From CF-46 sp042408445 (lineage in GTDB: Bacteria > Chloroflexota > Limnocylindria > Limnocylindrales > CSP1-4): a stretch of DNA of 60,935 bases. The notes beneath the pieces were generated by a model that ran no database searches, was not told the DNA's origin, and saw only the letters and a list, made by a program, of their open reading frames with translations. Made by a program: the position numbers and the translations under genes. Positions 33,135-42,279 of the stretch are shown here, in pieces (within the stretch, counting starts at the first letter, position 1; every line of letters begins with the position of its first letter). The stretch covers positions 1-60,935 of the forward strand of contig JBHORC010000002.1 in assembly GCA_042408445.1 (NCBI GenBank), read 5' to 3'.

Positions 33135-34322
33135 ATGCCGTTCGTCGTCGCCACCGGGCTCGAGTGCTCGGCGCCGATCATCCAGGGCGGCGTTCGCCGC
33201 GATGAGCTCCTCCTGACGGACCACTGGAACCGGGTCGAGCAGGATCTGGACCTCGTCGTCGCCCTCGGGATCACCCACCTCCGGTACGGCGTGCCGTTCC
33301 ACATCGTCGCCGCGGACCCGAACCGCTTCGATTGGGCCTGGACCGATGGGGCGATGGCGGCGCTCCGCGACCGACCGATCGAGCCGATCGTCGACCTCCT
33401 CCATTTCGGGGTCCCCGACGATCTCGCCGGGATCGGCGACCCGCGGCTGCCGGATCGATACGAGGCGTACGTCCGGGCCTTCGTCGAGCGCTATCCGTGG
33501 GTCCGCTGGTACACGCCGGTCAACGAACCGTCGATCACCGCCCTGTTCTCGGCCCACAAGGGCTGGTGGAACGAGCAGGCCCGGAGCGACGCCGCGTTCG
33601 TCGCGGCGCTTGCCAACGTCGTGACCTGCGCGATCCGCGCCACCGAGATCGTCCGGGAGGTGCAGCCCGACGCGGTGTTCCTCCAGAGCGACGCCTGCGA
33701 GTCGTTCCGGCCGAGCGAGCCGCGCGCGGTCGCGCTCGCCGAGCACCTCCAGGACCGCGGCTTCCTCGGCTTCGACCTCACCTACGGCCGAACGCCGTCC
33801 CCGAGGATGATCGCGTGGCTCCTCGACAACGGGCTGCACCGCTCACGGCTCGACTGGTTCCTCGGTCACGGCTCGACGGAGGGGGCCATCGTCGGTCTCG
33901 ACTACTACCAGCTCAATGAGCGGCTGGTCACGCCGGCGGGCGACGAGCCGCAGGATGAGCGCCGCGGCTTCGGCGCCGTTGCCCGGCTGTTCCACGAGCG
34001 CTACGGCCTGCCGATGATGCTTGCCGAGACGAACATGCGGACGGAGATTGCGACGGACTGGCTCCGCCAGACCTGGAACGAGGCGGTGGCGCTCGTCGAC
34101 GACGGCATCCCGGTCGTCGGCTACTGCTGGTACAGCCTCACGGACCAGGTCGACTGGGACACCTGCCTCCGCGAGGCGAACGGCAGGATCAACACGGTCG
34201 GACTGGTCGACCTCCAGCGCGAGCGGCGGCCCGTCTCCTTCCTGTACGAGGACCTGGCCCGCGCGACGGCGTTGACGGGGATCCCGCCGTACGCCGTCGA
34301 CGTGGACGTCGAGGCGGCGTGA
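33135..34322 (+). CDS. Glycoside hydrolase family 1-like protein
   Basis: 395 aa homologue of the protein at 29075-30424. It has acid/base Glu131 in TPVNEPS and a likely nucleophile Glu298 in MMLAETN. Other barrel motifs are LLHFGVPDDL, GLDYYQLNERL and GYCWYSLTDQVDW. GGAGGG lies 8 nt before the ATG. It is divergent from the glycosyltransferase-mutase unit. The closeness of two GH1-like proteins to a glycan-synthesis operon suggests paired trimming or transfer activities; the substrate is unknown. Confidence 0.82.
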   Translation: MPFVVATGLECSAPIIQGGVRRDELLLTDHWNRVEQDLDLVVALGITHLRYGVPFHIVAADPNRFDWAWTDGAMAALRDRPIEPIVDLLHFGVPDDLAGIGDPRLPDRYEAYVRAFVERYPWVRWYTPVNEPSITALFSAHKGWWNEQARSDAAFVAALANVVTCAIRATEIVREVQPDAVFLQSDACESFRPSEPRAVALAEHLQDRGFLGFDLTYGRTPSPRMIAWLLDNGLHRSRLDWFLGHGSTEGAIVGLDYYQLNERLVTPAGDEPQDERRGFGAVARLFHERYGLPMMLAETNMRTEIATDWLRQTWNEAVALVDDGIPVVGYCWYSLTDQVDWDTCLREANGRINTVGLVDLQRERRPVSFLYEDLARATALTGIPPYAVDVDVEAA

Positions 34323-34401
34323 CCCCGGCCCAGGCGCGGGGTTGAGGGGTCCCGGGAGGAGGGGCGGCCCCGGCGAGCCGGCGCCGCGCCGCGAACGGGC
34401 T

Positions 34402-35670
34402 TCAGCCCTCGCCGAAGACGTACGTGTCCAGGAAGGCGTTGCTGAACCGTCGCTCCGGGTCCAGCGAGCGGGCGAGCTCCACGAACGCGGCGCGCTTCGG
34501 ATAGGCGTCGCGGACGCGCTCCGGTCGCACGGTGAAGAGCTTGCCCCAGTGCGGCCGGAGCTCGAACGGCTGGAGGCGCTGCTCGATTGCCGGAAGGACA
34601 TCCCGCACGGTCGGCCAGTCCGGCCGCCAGGTGAAGTGGAACGCGATCGAGTCGCGGCCGAACGCCGGGCTGAGCCACTGCTCGTCCGCCGCGATCGAGC
34701 GGATCTCGGTGGCCAGCGTGAGCGGGGCGAGGTCGCGATGGAGCGCGATGAGGGCCTGGAGGGCCGCCGGCCCGTCCTCCCGACGAACGATGAACTCGCT
34801 CTGGAGCTCGTCGCCGGCGCTCGGCTGATGGTCCAGCCGGAAGTGCGGGAGCCGCTCGTGCCACGGCCCCACGACGCCCAGCTGCGGCGTGCACGAGACG
34901 GCCGACATGCCCCGGATCGGGTGCCGCTCGGTGGTGGCGGGCGTCGTCTCCGCGAGTGCGGCCGGCCGAAGGTCGACCGCGTCGCGATCCTCATCGCCGG
35001 CCTGGACGCGGCGCTTCACCCACACCTGGTGGAACGCGGGCTCCGACCAGTCCGTGAAGAGGCTGACGGCGTCGGCGCTCGACAGGATCTCGTCCAGTCG
35101 GTCGATCGCCGTCGAGAACGGCAGGCCCTCGTACACGTCCTGGCGCATCCGGAAGGCCGGCTCGACCGCCAGCGTGAGGGCGGTCACGATGCCGAGCGCG
35201 CCCAGGCCGACGACCGCGCCCGGCAGCCGGTCGTCGCCGTCAGCGACCCGTTCGATCTCGCCATCGGAACGGACGAGCTCGACGCCAACCGCGGCCGACG
35301 CGAGGCTGCGATTCCGAACGCCGGAGCCATGGGTCGCGGTCGCGCAGGCGCCGGCGACCGAGATGTGGGGCAGCGACGCGAGGTTGTGGAGCGCCCAGCC
35401 GGCGTCATCCAGGGCACCGCCGATGTCGCCGTACGTGGCGCCGCCGTCGATGGTGAGCTGCCGTCGCTCGGCGTCCAGCTCGAACCGACGCGGCAAACGC
35501 CGGAGCGAGAGCAGGTCGCCAGGCGTGTCGACGAGGTCGTTGAACGCGTGGCGCGTCCCGAGCGCGCGCACCCGCCCGCCTTCACGGACCATCGCCTCGA
35601 GCTCCGCCACGGACCCCGGCTCGCGGACGCGAGCCGCCTCGTAGACGTGATTGCCGGCCCAGTTCCGCAC
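34402..35670 (-). CDS. FAD-linked alditol oxidase/lactone oxidase-like protein
   Basis: 422 aa, VAO family. The N-terminus RNWAGNHVYEAA and ALGTRHAFNDLVDTP match alditol/xylitol oxidases; the His in GTRHAF is the expected site of covalent flavin attachment. SVAGACATATHGSG is the second FAD motif. The C-terminal ALO domain ends FELRPHWGKLFT, with conserved HWGK. Such enzymes oxidise polyols or aldonolactones with O2, producing H2O2. The GTG start follows GGAG. Neighbouring glycoside genes support a sugar-alcohol substrate. Confidence 0.87.
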   Translation of the reverse strand: MRNWAGNHVYEAARVREPGSVAELEAMVREGGRVRALGTRHAFNDLVDTPGDLLSLRRLPRRFELDAERRQLTIDGGATYGDIGGALDDAGWALHNLASLPHISVAGACATATHGSGVRNRSLASAAVGVELVRSDGEIERVADGDDRLPGAVVGLGALGIVTALTLAVEPAFRMRQDVYEGLPFSTAIDRLDEILSSADAVSLFTDWSEPAFHQVWVKRRVQAGDEDRDAVDLRPAALAETTPATTERHPIRGMSAVSCTPQLGVVGPWHERLPHFRLDHQPSAGDELQSEFIVRREDGPAALQALIALHRDLAPLTLATEIRSIAADEQWLSPAFGRDSIAFHFTWRPDWPTVRDVLPAIEQRLQPFELRPHWGKLFTVRPERVRDAYPKRAAFVELARSLDPERRFSNAFLDTYVFGEG

Positions 35671-35923
35671 TCAGGGGCTCCGGACTGCGGGCACGCCGAC
35701 GGGTGGCTCATCCATCGGGCTGATCCTCGCGGAGCGAGGGGCGCCGTCGCCGGACACGTGCTCGTGTGTCGTCAATTCGGGACGACATCGCTTGATCGGC
35801 TGTTGCAAGGCAGGACGCCAGGCGACCGTGAGGCCGGCGCAGAGGGGATGGAGACTCACGGAACGGTGGCCCTGCCGCGTCCGAGGCGGCGAGACGGCAC
35901 GCCACGGTTGTGGGAGCAGGACG

Positions 35924-36421
35924 ATGGAGAGCCGACTCAAGGTGCTGGGGCATCCCGTGCATCCGATGTTGATCGTGTTTCCGCTGGGATTGTTGTCCAC
36001 AGCGGTCGTATTCGACGTGCTCTACGTGTTCCTCGACAACCCGGACCTCGCGATGTTCTCGTTCTGGGGGCTGGTCGCCGGCCTGATCGGTGGATTGGCG
36101 GCAGCGATCTTCGGCCTCCTCGACTGGACGAAGATCCCGGCGGGGACGCGGGCGAAGCGTGTCGGGGCGGCGCACGGCATCGGCAACATCGTCGTGATGG
36201 TGCTGTTCGGGGCGAGCCTGGCGACCCGATGGTCCACGCCGGCGTACCTGCCGGACACCCTTCCGGCGATCCTCGGCGTGCTCGGCGCGGGCGTGGCGCT
36301 GATCACGGCCTGGCTCGGCGGGGAGCTCGTGTACCGGCTCGGGATCGGCGTGGACGAGGACGCCGGCGTCGACGCGACGAGCTCCCTCGCGCGCGACGGC
36401 GTGGTGGACGCGAACGCCTGA
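35924..36421 (+). CDS. DUF2231 family membrane protein
   Basis: 165 aa with four membrane segments. The N-terminal GHPVHPMLIVFPLGL is the family hallmark; two His residues flank the first helix and could bind a metal or haem. Later GLLDWTKIPAGTRAKRVGAAHGIGN and VLGAGVALITAWLGGELVYRLGIGV complete the domain. The function is not established; members often sit beside redox or stress genes. AGGA precedes the ATG. It is divergent from the alditol oxidase-like gene, with 253 bp between them. Confidence 0.85.
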   Translation: MESRLKVLGHPVHPMLIVFPLGLLSTAVVFDVLYVFLDNPDLAMFSFWGLVAGLIGGLAAAIFGLLDWTKIPAGTRAKRVGAAHGIGNIVVMVLFGASLATRWSTPAYLPDTLPAILGVLGAGVALITAWLGGELVYRLGIGVDEDAGVDATSSLARDGVVDANA

Positions 36422-36753
36422 GGCGAGGCCGACAGACGAGTCGATGCTCGCCGCGGAGATGGCCCTTCCCGCCACGACAGCCCGCGCCTGATCGAATCGG
36501 GGACGGGATCTTCGACCGGTATCCGGCGTCGATCCCGTCCCCCGACGGTGCGGCCTGATCCCTTCTGGGAGACCCGGCCGAGGTCCCGATCGTCGATCGA
36601 GTCGACGGCGAGCCACGGCGAGTGTGCGGTGGGCGTTCCTCGGTGGGAGCCGGCGCGATCCGGCGTGCGCGTTGCAGCGGCATCTCAGCGGAAGGGCGAC
36701 GGCGGGCCGCGTCGCGGGTGTCGCGGGGCCCTGAACGTGACGAGGGGCGGGGG
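36422..36753. other. 332-bp gap with a hairpin
   Basis: No convincing gene lies between the DUF2231 stop and the small minus-strand gene. The only clear structure is a perfect 12-bp inverted repeat, GGGGACGGGATC at 36499-36510 with its complement at 36531-36542 and a 20-nt loop, probably a terminator for the DUF2231 transcript. The remainder is GC-rich with no recognisable promoter. Confidence 0.5.
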
Positions 36754-36993
36754 CTACCCCAGCCGCAGCTTCGCCCGCTCGAGCGTCGACCGCGAGGACT
36801 CGATCCGCGACTGCGACGTCTCGAGGGCGATCCCGCTCGACTCGATCGTCGACGTGAGCCGGTGGTAGAGGTCGCGAAGCGACACCACCTCCGCCTCGAC
36901 CAGCGGGCGGTCCGGCGCGTCCTGCGGCAGCTGCTCCAGGATGCGCTCGCCCTCACGCCAGAGCGCGAGCACTTCCTCCATCGGGACGGACAT
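36754..36993 (-). CDS. Small helical protein
   Basis: 79 aa, almost entirely helical (EEVLALWREGERILEQLP; EAEVVSLRDLYHRLTSTIE; RIESSRSTLERAKLRLG) and probably a coiled coil. The pattern is similar to small DUF2630-type proteins of actinobacteria and Chloroflexota, but I cannot assign it firmly. I start at MSVPMEEV; an inner ATG gives MEEVLALW. No strong Shine-Dalgarno is seen for either. Confidence 0.5.
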   Translation of the reverse strand: MSVPMEEVLALWREGERILEQLPQDAPDRPLVEAEVVSLRDLYHRLTSTIESSGIALETSQSRIESSRSTLERAKLRLG

Positions 36994-37137
36994 CGGTGAC
37001 GGGTGTTCCTGTCTTGGCGGCGGGTCCACCGCGACAATTGCACACCACCGGACGACGCGCAACCACTCGTGGCCGAGCGCGCTGGGATGCCGAACCGTCG
37101 GGCGAGCCCGGTCCGCGCCCGAGAGGCGCCGTGCCGG

Positions 37138-39222
37138 TCAGGACACGCGGCGAAGGCGATGCCCGTCGAGGACCGCCGACGGCTGTCCGTCCTCCGCGGT
37201 GAGGCTCATCTCGTCGCCCCGGACGCGGAGTCGCTCCACGTGGATCGAGCGCCAGCCGTCGGGCAGGACGACAGATCGCTCGCACCAGGTCTGCGGATCG
37301 CCCGCACCGAGCCGGAGCCCGGGATAACCGTAGAGGAGCGTGGTCAGGAACCCGCCGATGTTGGCGAACATCGGCCCGCACCGCGGCTTGTCGGGCTGGT
37401 TCCGCGGGAACTCGTCGATCTCCATCCACGGCTCGTTGATGAACGTCTCGTAGCCCGACTCGAGGAGCTCCGCGGAGCGGGCGCGGTCGCCGGCTCGGGC
37501 GGCGTAGTACGCGAGGAACGCCGACAGCATCGGCGTTCCGACGTAGCTCGGTGCCTGCTCGTTCGCCGCGAACCGGAACGTCCGGCGTTCGACGTCCGGC
37601 TCGACCGGGTACCCGACCGGAAAGATCCCGGCCGCCGCCTCGGGCGTCCCGCCCTGCTCCTCGTTCAGCCGATAGCCGTCGTGGTTGGCCAGCACGCCGC
37701 GGGTCGAGCGAGGCACGACCAGGCCGTCGGCGATCGCCGACCAGCGCCGATGCGGCGGAATGCCGAGCTGGTCCGAGAACGCCGTGGCCTCCCGAAGCAA
37801 TTGGGCCGCCGCCATGTTCACGAAGGCGTTGTTGTCGACCGTCGGCTCGGTCTCGGCCGGGCCGGTCACGTCGCGGATCTCGTAGCCCCGGGGAGACGCG
37901 GCGACGCGGCTCTCGACCCATTCGGCGACCGCCTGGATCACCGGCCACGCCGACCGCCGCAGGTAGTCCACGTCGCCGGTCGCATGGACGTACTGGGCGA
38001 AGGCGAGCGCTACGTCGATCGTGGCGTGGCCCTTCGTGGGAGCGGTCGCACCGGGCGTGCACTCCTCGCCGTGGAGCGGGCAGCTCTCCCACGGGTACAG
38101 CGCGCCGGCATGGCCGTTCGTGCGGGCGTTCGCGATCGCCGCGTCGAGGTGCCGGAGCCGGTAGTCGAGGATGCTTCGCGCGGCCGCGGGCTCCGTGAGG
38201 AGGAGTGGCGGCAGGGCGAACGTCTCGATGTCCCACATCACGTGGCCGCGGTAGTAGTGATAGTTCGGCCAGTACGCGAGGCCGAACAGGGAGGTGCTCG
38301 CGATCGAGGCGGGATGGACCGAGGTGAGGAGGTAGAAGAGGCTGGCATCGGTGATCGCCTGCCAGCGGCGGTCCGCGCCGCCGAGCTCGATCCGCGCTCG
38401 CCACATCTCGGCCCATGCGGCCTCATGGTCCTCGCGCATCCGATCCCAGCCGATCCGCGTCGCGCCGGCGAGGAGCGACGAGGCCTGATCACCCGGGTGA
38501 GGGTGGGCGAGCTCGGGGACGAGCGACGTCGTGAGCCGGAGCCGATACGAGCGGGCTCGTCGCGCCCGGAAGCGGTAGCTCGTCGCCATCATGCCGCCCT
38601 GGTCGAAGCGGATCGCCGATCGCTGGGCGTCCGTCGCTCCGAGCAGCTCGGTGCGGTACGCGATCCCGCACCTGGCGATGTCGCCGGGGCTCGTCCAGAT
38701 CAGCAGGGCGTCCGGTGGTGTCGGCGTCTCCCGCCCGACGGGGCTGTCCGCGTAGGTCGGTGAGCCGGAGACACCGGTCGGGTCGATCCCGGCCGACAGC
38801 GCGATGTCCGCGGCCGCATCGACGGCCACGCGGAGCTCCATGGCGACCACCGTCGGCTGGGTGTGGCTGCAGAGCTGCAGGACCTCGATCCGGGCCGTGA
38901 TGTCGTGGACGCGGAACTCGAGCTCGGTGGTCAGCTCGGCCCGGCCGAAGTCGTATCGCTGCTCGACGAACCGGACGAGATGGGTCGCATTCGTCAGCCA
39001 CACGCCATCGAGCTCGATGTCGGCGCCGAGCGGGAAGGGCACGCGGGCGAAGCCCTCGACGCCATCGTTGACGTCGATCCCGGCGAAGCCGTTGACGATC
39101 GCCACACCGCGATGGAACGGGATGCGCGGCGCGCGCAGGCCGACGAGGCCGTTCGAGATGTAGGCCGGGATGTACTCCGGTCGGTAGTCGCGCAGCGGCG
39201 GTGGGCTCAGCGGTTCGGACAT
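37138..39222 (-). CDS. Glycoside hydrolase family 65 protein
   Basis: 694 aa. The N-terminal beta-sandwich (about 1-260) and the (alpha/alpha)6 barrel (about 290-620) are both visible. Barrel motifs include YHYYRGHVMWDIETFALPPL and YPWESCPLHGEECTP; the probable general acid is the Glu of RDVTGPAETEPTVDNNAF. GH65 phosphorylases normally read DVTGPDEY there, so this variant looks closer to hydrolases such as kojibiose hydrolase or the glucosylgalactosyl-hydroxylysine glucosidase group. GGAGGAG precedes the ATG. It is 28 bp downstream of a G6PDH-family F420 oxidoreductase, so it may feed glucose into that route. Confidence 0.87.
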   Translation of the reverse strand: MSEPLSPPPLRDYRPEYIPAYISNGLVGLRAPRIPFHRGVAIVNGFAGIDVNDGVEGFARVPFPLGADIELDGVWLTNATHLVRFVEQRYDFGRAELTTELEFRVHDITARIEVLQLCSHTQPTVVAMELRVAVDAAADIALSAGIDPTGVSGSPTYADSPVGRETPTPPDALLIWTSPGDIARCGIAYRTELLGATDAQRSAIRFDQGGMMATSYRFRARRARSYRLRLTTSLVPELAHPHPGDQASSLLAGATRIGWDRMREDHEAAWAEMWRARIELGGADRRWQAITDASLFYLLTSVHPASIASTSLFGLAYWPNYHYYRGHVMWDIETFALPPLLLTEPAAARSILDYRLRHLDAAIANARTNGHAGALYPWESCPLHGEECTPGATAPTKGHATIDVALAFAQYVHATGDVDYLRRSAWPVIQAVAEWVESRVAASPRGYEIRDVTGPAETEPTVDNNAFVNMAAAQLLREATAFSDQLGIPPHRRWSAIADGLVVPRSTRGVLANHDGYRLNEEQGGTPEAAAGIFPVGYPVEPDVERRTFRFAANEQAPSYVGTPMLSAFLAYYAARAGDRARSAELLESGYETFINEPWMEIDEFPRNQPDKPRCGPMFANIGGFLTTLLYGYPGLRLGAGDPQTWCERSVVLPDGWRSIHVERLRVRGDEMSLTAEDGQPSAVLDGHRLRRVS

Positions 39223-39250
39223 CGGGCCTTGCTCCTCCTCTCAGCGCTCG

Positions 39251-40300
39251 TCAGTGCCGGACGAGCGTCGTCTCGCGGGCGAGCTGCGGCAGGATCTCGC
39301 GCTCGTAGAAGCGGAAGAAGCCTTCCTGATCCGAGCCCACCTGGTAGACGTGGATGTGGTCGTAGCCCGCTTCGTAGCCGGCTCGGATCTTCGCGAGATG
39401 CCGCTCGGCATCCGGACCGCACGTGATGACCTCGGCGACGGCGTCCTCGTCCACCATGCCGATCGCCTGCTCGAAGTGGCTCGTCGTCGGCAGCTCCACG
39501 TTCAGGTTTCCCTTCAGCGCCACCGTGGGGCAGAGGCGCGCCGCCGTTCGCCGGGCCTCGGCCTCGTCTTCCGCCCAGCAGACGTTCACCTGGAGGTACC
39601 GCGGCCGCCGGCCTCCGTTCACTGCCGGGCGCCGGTCGCGGTTGCCGGCCTGCTCGAACGCCTCGACCACGGATGGATCGGCCGAGAAGTTGATGAGCCC
39701 GTCGCCGATCCGGCCGGCGAGCTCTGCGGCCTGCGGGCCCGCGGCCCCGACGATGATCGGTGGCGGCTCGTCCGGCCGCGTGTAGAGCCGGGCGTTCTCG
39801 ACCGTGAAGTGGCGACCGTGATGGTCGACGTTCTCACCGGTCCAGAGGGCGCGGATGACGTCGACGGCCTCCTCGAGCATCTCGGCACGGACGTCGTACG
39901 GCGGCCAGCGCGTGCCGACGACGTGCTCGTTGAGCTGCTCGCCGGTGCCGACGCCGAGGAAGAACCGGCCCGGGAGCATGACGGCGGCGGTCGCGGCGGC
40001 CTGGGCGATGATCGCCGGGTGGTAGCGGATCGTCGGGCAGGTGACGCCGGTGCCGATGACGAGCTTCTCGGTGACGGCCGCGAGCCCGCCGAGGACGGTC
40101 CACACGAACGGGCTGTTGCCCTGTTCGGAGATCCACGGGTGGAAGTGGTCCGAGATCGACGCGTAGACGAAGCCGGCCTCCTCGGCCCGTCGGGCGTGGT
40201 CGAGGAGGTCGTTCGGCCCGTGCTCCTCCGTGGAGAGCGAGTAGCCGAGGTGGAGCGGCTGGTCGGCGTGGTCCCGACCGTTGCCCGTGGCCGTCGTCAT
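39251..40300 (-). CDS. LLM class F420-dependent oxidoreductase (G6PDH family)
   Basis: 349 aa luciferase-like TIM barrel. The N-terminus LGYSLSTEEHGPNDLLDHARRAEEAGFVYASISDHFHPWI closely follows the F420-dependent glucose-6-phosphate dehydrogenase-related family, with His and Trp in the substrate region. GRFFLGVGTGEQLNEHVVG and EPPPIIVGAAGP are further family motifs. It would transfer hydride from a sugar phosphate or other alcohol to coenzyme F420. GGAGG precedes the ATG. No F420 biosynthesis gene is in the window. Confidence 0.88.
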   Translation of the reverse strand: MTTATGNGRDHADQPLHLGYSLSTEEHGPNDLLDHARRAEEAGFVYASISDHFHPWISEQGNSPFVWTVLGGLAAVTEKLVIGTGVTCPTIRYHPAIIAQAAATAAVMLPGRFFLGVGTGEQLNEHVVGTRWPPYDVRAEMLEEAVDVIRALWTGENVDHHGRHFTVENARLYTRPDEPPPIIVGAAGPQAAELAGRIGDGLINFSADPSVVEAFEQAGNRDRRPAVNGGRRPRYLQVNVCWAEDEAEARRTAARLCPTVALKGNLNVELPTTSHFEQAIGMVDEDAVAEVITCGPDAERHLAKIRAGYEAGYDHIHVYQVGSDQEGFFRFYEREILPQLARETTLVRH

Positions 40301-40547
40301 CGGTTGCCTCCGGTGTGATGCCCGCGGATCTCCCGGGGACGGACGCGTCGAGCGTCGCTCCGGGCCCGTGACAGGGGCGCGGAGTCGGGCTGCCCGGGGC
40401 GTGAGTCGGCATTGCAGGGCAGGAGCCGGCGAGCGAGGGTGCCGACGGGCACGCGGCGGACCGTCGTCGCGGGTCGAGCTCCCGCGCAGCGCCTCCGCGT
40501 GCGCCCGGACCGCGAGGCGCGGCCGCGCCGTGCTCGACCTCGCGACC

Positions 40548-40553
40548 TACTCT
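40548..40553 (+). promoter_or_regulatory. Leaderless-type -10 box before the KdpD-like gene
   Basis: TACTCT lies exactly 7 nt before the GTG start at 40561, with no Shine-Dalgarno. This fits a leaderless transcript for the KdpD/KdpE-like operon. Confidence 0.5.
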
Positions 40554-40560
40554 GTCCCCT

Positions 40561-42279
40561 GTGATCGAGCGCGTCCGTTCATCCGCTCTCGTCGATCGTC
40601 TCGGCTTGCGAGCTCCCGAGCCGCGTCCCGCGCGCGACCTCATCCGACTGGCGATGGCCGTGGTCGTCGTCGTCGTCGCCGCGACCGTCGTCGTCGCCGT
40701 GCTGGAGTCGGCCGCCGTCGGACTCACCGACGCCTCGCCGGTCTACTTCGTCGCCGTCGTGATCGCCGGGTCGCTGCTCGGCACGTGGTCCGCGATCTGG
40801 ACGGCGATCGCGGCGTTCCTCGTCTACGACCTCCTGTTCACGGAGCCGCGCCTGACGCTTGTCGTGAGCGATCCACGCGAGTGGCTGGACCTCGTCCTGT
40901 TTCTCGTCCTTGCGGTCATCGTCGGTCGGCTCTCGGCGCTGGGTCGTGAGCGGGCGGAGGAGGCGTCGCGGCGAGCCGCCGAATCGACGGCCCTGTTCGC
41001 GATCGGCCGGATCCTCGCCACGGAGACCGACGTGGAGAGCGCGGCGCCGCTCGTCGCCGCGCGCCTGGTCGCCGACGGCCGTCTCGAGCGCGTCTGGATC
41101 GTCCGCGAGCGGGCGGGCGCCGGCGGCCGGACGATCGCCGACACCGCGCCCGGGACGCCGATTCCGGACTCGTCGTTCGTGACCGCCCTCATCCGAACGC
41201 CTGGCGACGCGCCGGCACGCTGGGTCGTGGCCCACGAGCCCGGCCCGCGGCCCGCCGACCGGGGCTCGTCCCGACCCACGGGCCAGCGCGACACGGTGCT
41301 CCGGGTCCGGATGGAGGCCGATGGCGTGCTCGTCGGCACGCTCAAGGCAACGCCGGCAGGTCAGACGCGGGAGCCCGACCGCGTGACGACGCGGCTCCTC
41401 GCCCTCGCGGCGGACCAGCTGGCGCTCGCGATCCGTCGCGACGACCTGCGCCGCGAGGCGACGGAGCTGGAGATCGCCCGCCGGGCCGACGCGCTGAAGA
41501 GCGCCCTGCTCGACGCGGTGTCGCACGACCTGCGAACCCCGCTGGCGAGCATCCGCGCCGCCGCGGGCTCGCTCGCCGATCCCGAGGTCGAGGTGGACGA
41601 AGCCTCTGCCCGAACGACGGCCGCCGCGATCGACGTCGAGGCGGACCGACTCGACCGGCTCGTCCGCGAGGTCCTGGACCTGAGCCGGGTGGAGGCTGGC
41701 GCCCTGCGCGTCGATCTCGAGCCGCTCGTCCTGGCCGACGCGGTGGGTGCGGTGATCGAGCGTCTGCGGCCGCTCCTCGACGACCGGCCGATCCGCCTCG
41801 ATCTGCCCGACGAGCTGCCGCCGGTTCGCGCGGACGCGGTCCTGCTCGATGCCGTCGTGACGAACCTCGTCGAGAACGTGGCCCGCCACACCCCGCCGCC
41901 GGCGCCGCTCGACATCGCGGCCGCGGAGGAGGGCGAGGTTGTCCGCCTGACGATCGATGACGGAGGGCCGGGCGTGCCCGCCGCCGAACGCGCCCGCCTC
42001 TTCGCCAAGTTCCAGCGATTGCCGTCGGCGCGGACCGGGTCGCGCCCCGGGCTGGGACTCGGGCTCGCGATCGTTCGCGGCATGATCGATGCGATCGGTG
42101 GGTCCGTGGCGGCCTCGGAGAGTCCGCTCGGCGGGCTGCGGATCACCGTCCGCCTGCCCGCGGCGACCCGCCAACCGATCGAAGCCGGGGAGGCGGCGGG
42201 GGTCCCGGCGGGGACGACGTCGGCGGCTTCGCGCACGGCGGGGGCGACCTCCCCTGCACACGCTCCGGGTCGGAGGTGA
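40561..42279 (+). CDS. KdpD-like sensor histidine kinase lacking the N-terminal sensor
   Basis: 572 aa. It begins with a DUF4118-type membrane unit of four helices (about 27-125), then a GAF-like domain (about 140-290), the H-box DAVSHDLRTPLASI with His322, and the ATPase (NLVENVARH, DDGGPGVP, GLGLGLAIV). This is the C-terminal half of KdpD: the KdpD and universal-stress domains that bind K+/c-di-AMP are absent. A Pro/Ala-rich tail follows. The KdpE-like regulator gene overlaps by 4 bp. Without KdpFABC nearby, the likely target is the KimA-type transporter downstream. Confidence 0.88.
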   Translation: MIERVRSSALVDRLGLRAPEPRPARDLIRLAMAVVVVVVAATVVVAVLESAAVGLTDASPVYFVAVVIAGSLLGTWSAIWTAIAAFLVYDLLFTEPRLTLVVSDPREWLDLVLFLVLAVIVGRLSALGRERAEEASRRAAESTALFAIGRILATETDVESAAPLVAARLVADGRLERVWIVRERAGAGGRTIADTAPGTPIPDSSFVTALIRTPGDAPARWVVAHEPGPRPADRGSSRPTGQRDTVLRVRMEADGVLVGTLKATPAGQTREPDRVTTRLLALAADQLALAIRRDDLRREATELEIARRADALKSALLDAVSHDLRTPLASIRAAAGSLADPEVEVDEASARTTAAAIDVEADRLDRLVREVLDLSRVEAGALRVDLEPLVLADAVGAVIERLRPLLDDRPIRLDLPDELPPVRADAVLLDAVVTNLVENVARHTPPPAPLDIAAAEEGEVVRLTIDDGGPGVPAAERARLFAKFQRLPSARTGSRPGLGLGLAIVRGMIDAIGGSVAASESPLGGLRITVRLPAATRQPIEAGEAAGVPAGTTSAASRTAGATSPAHAPGRR

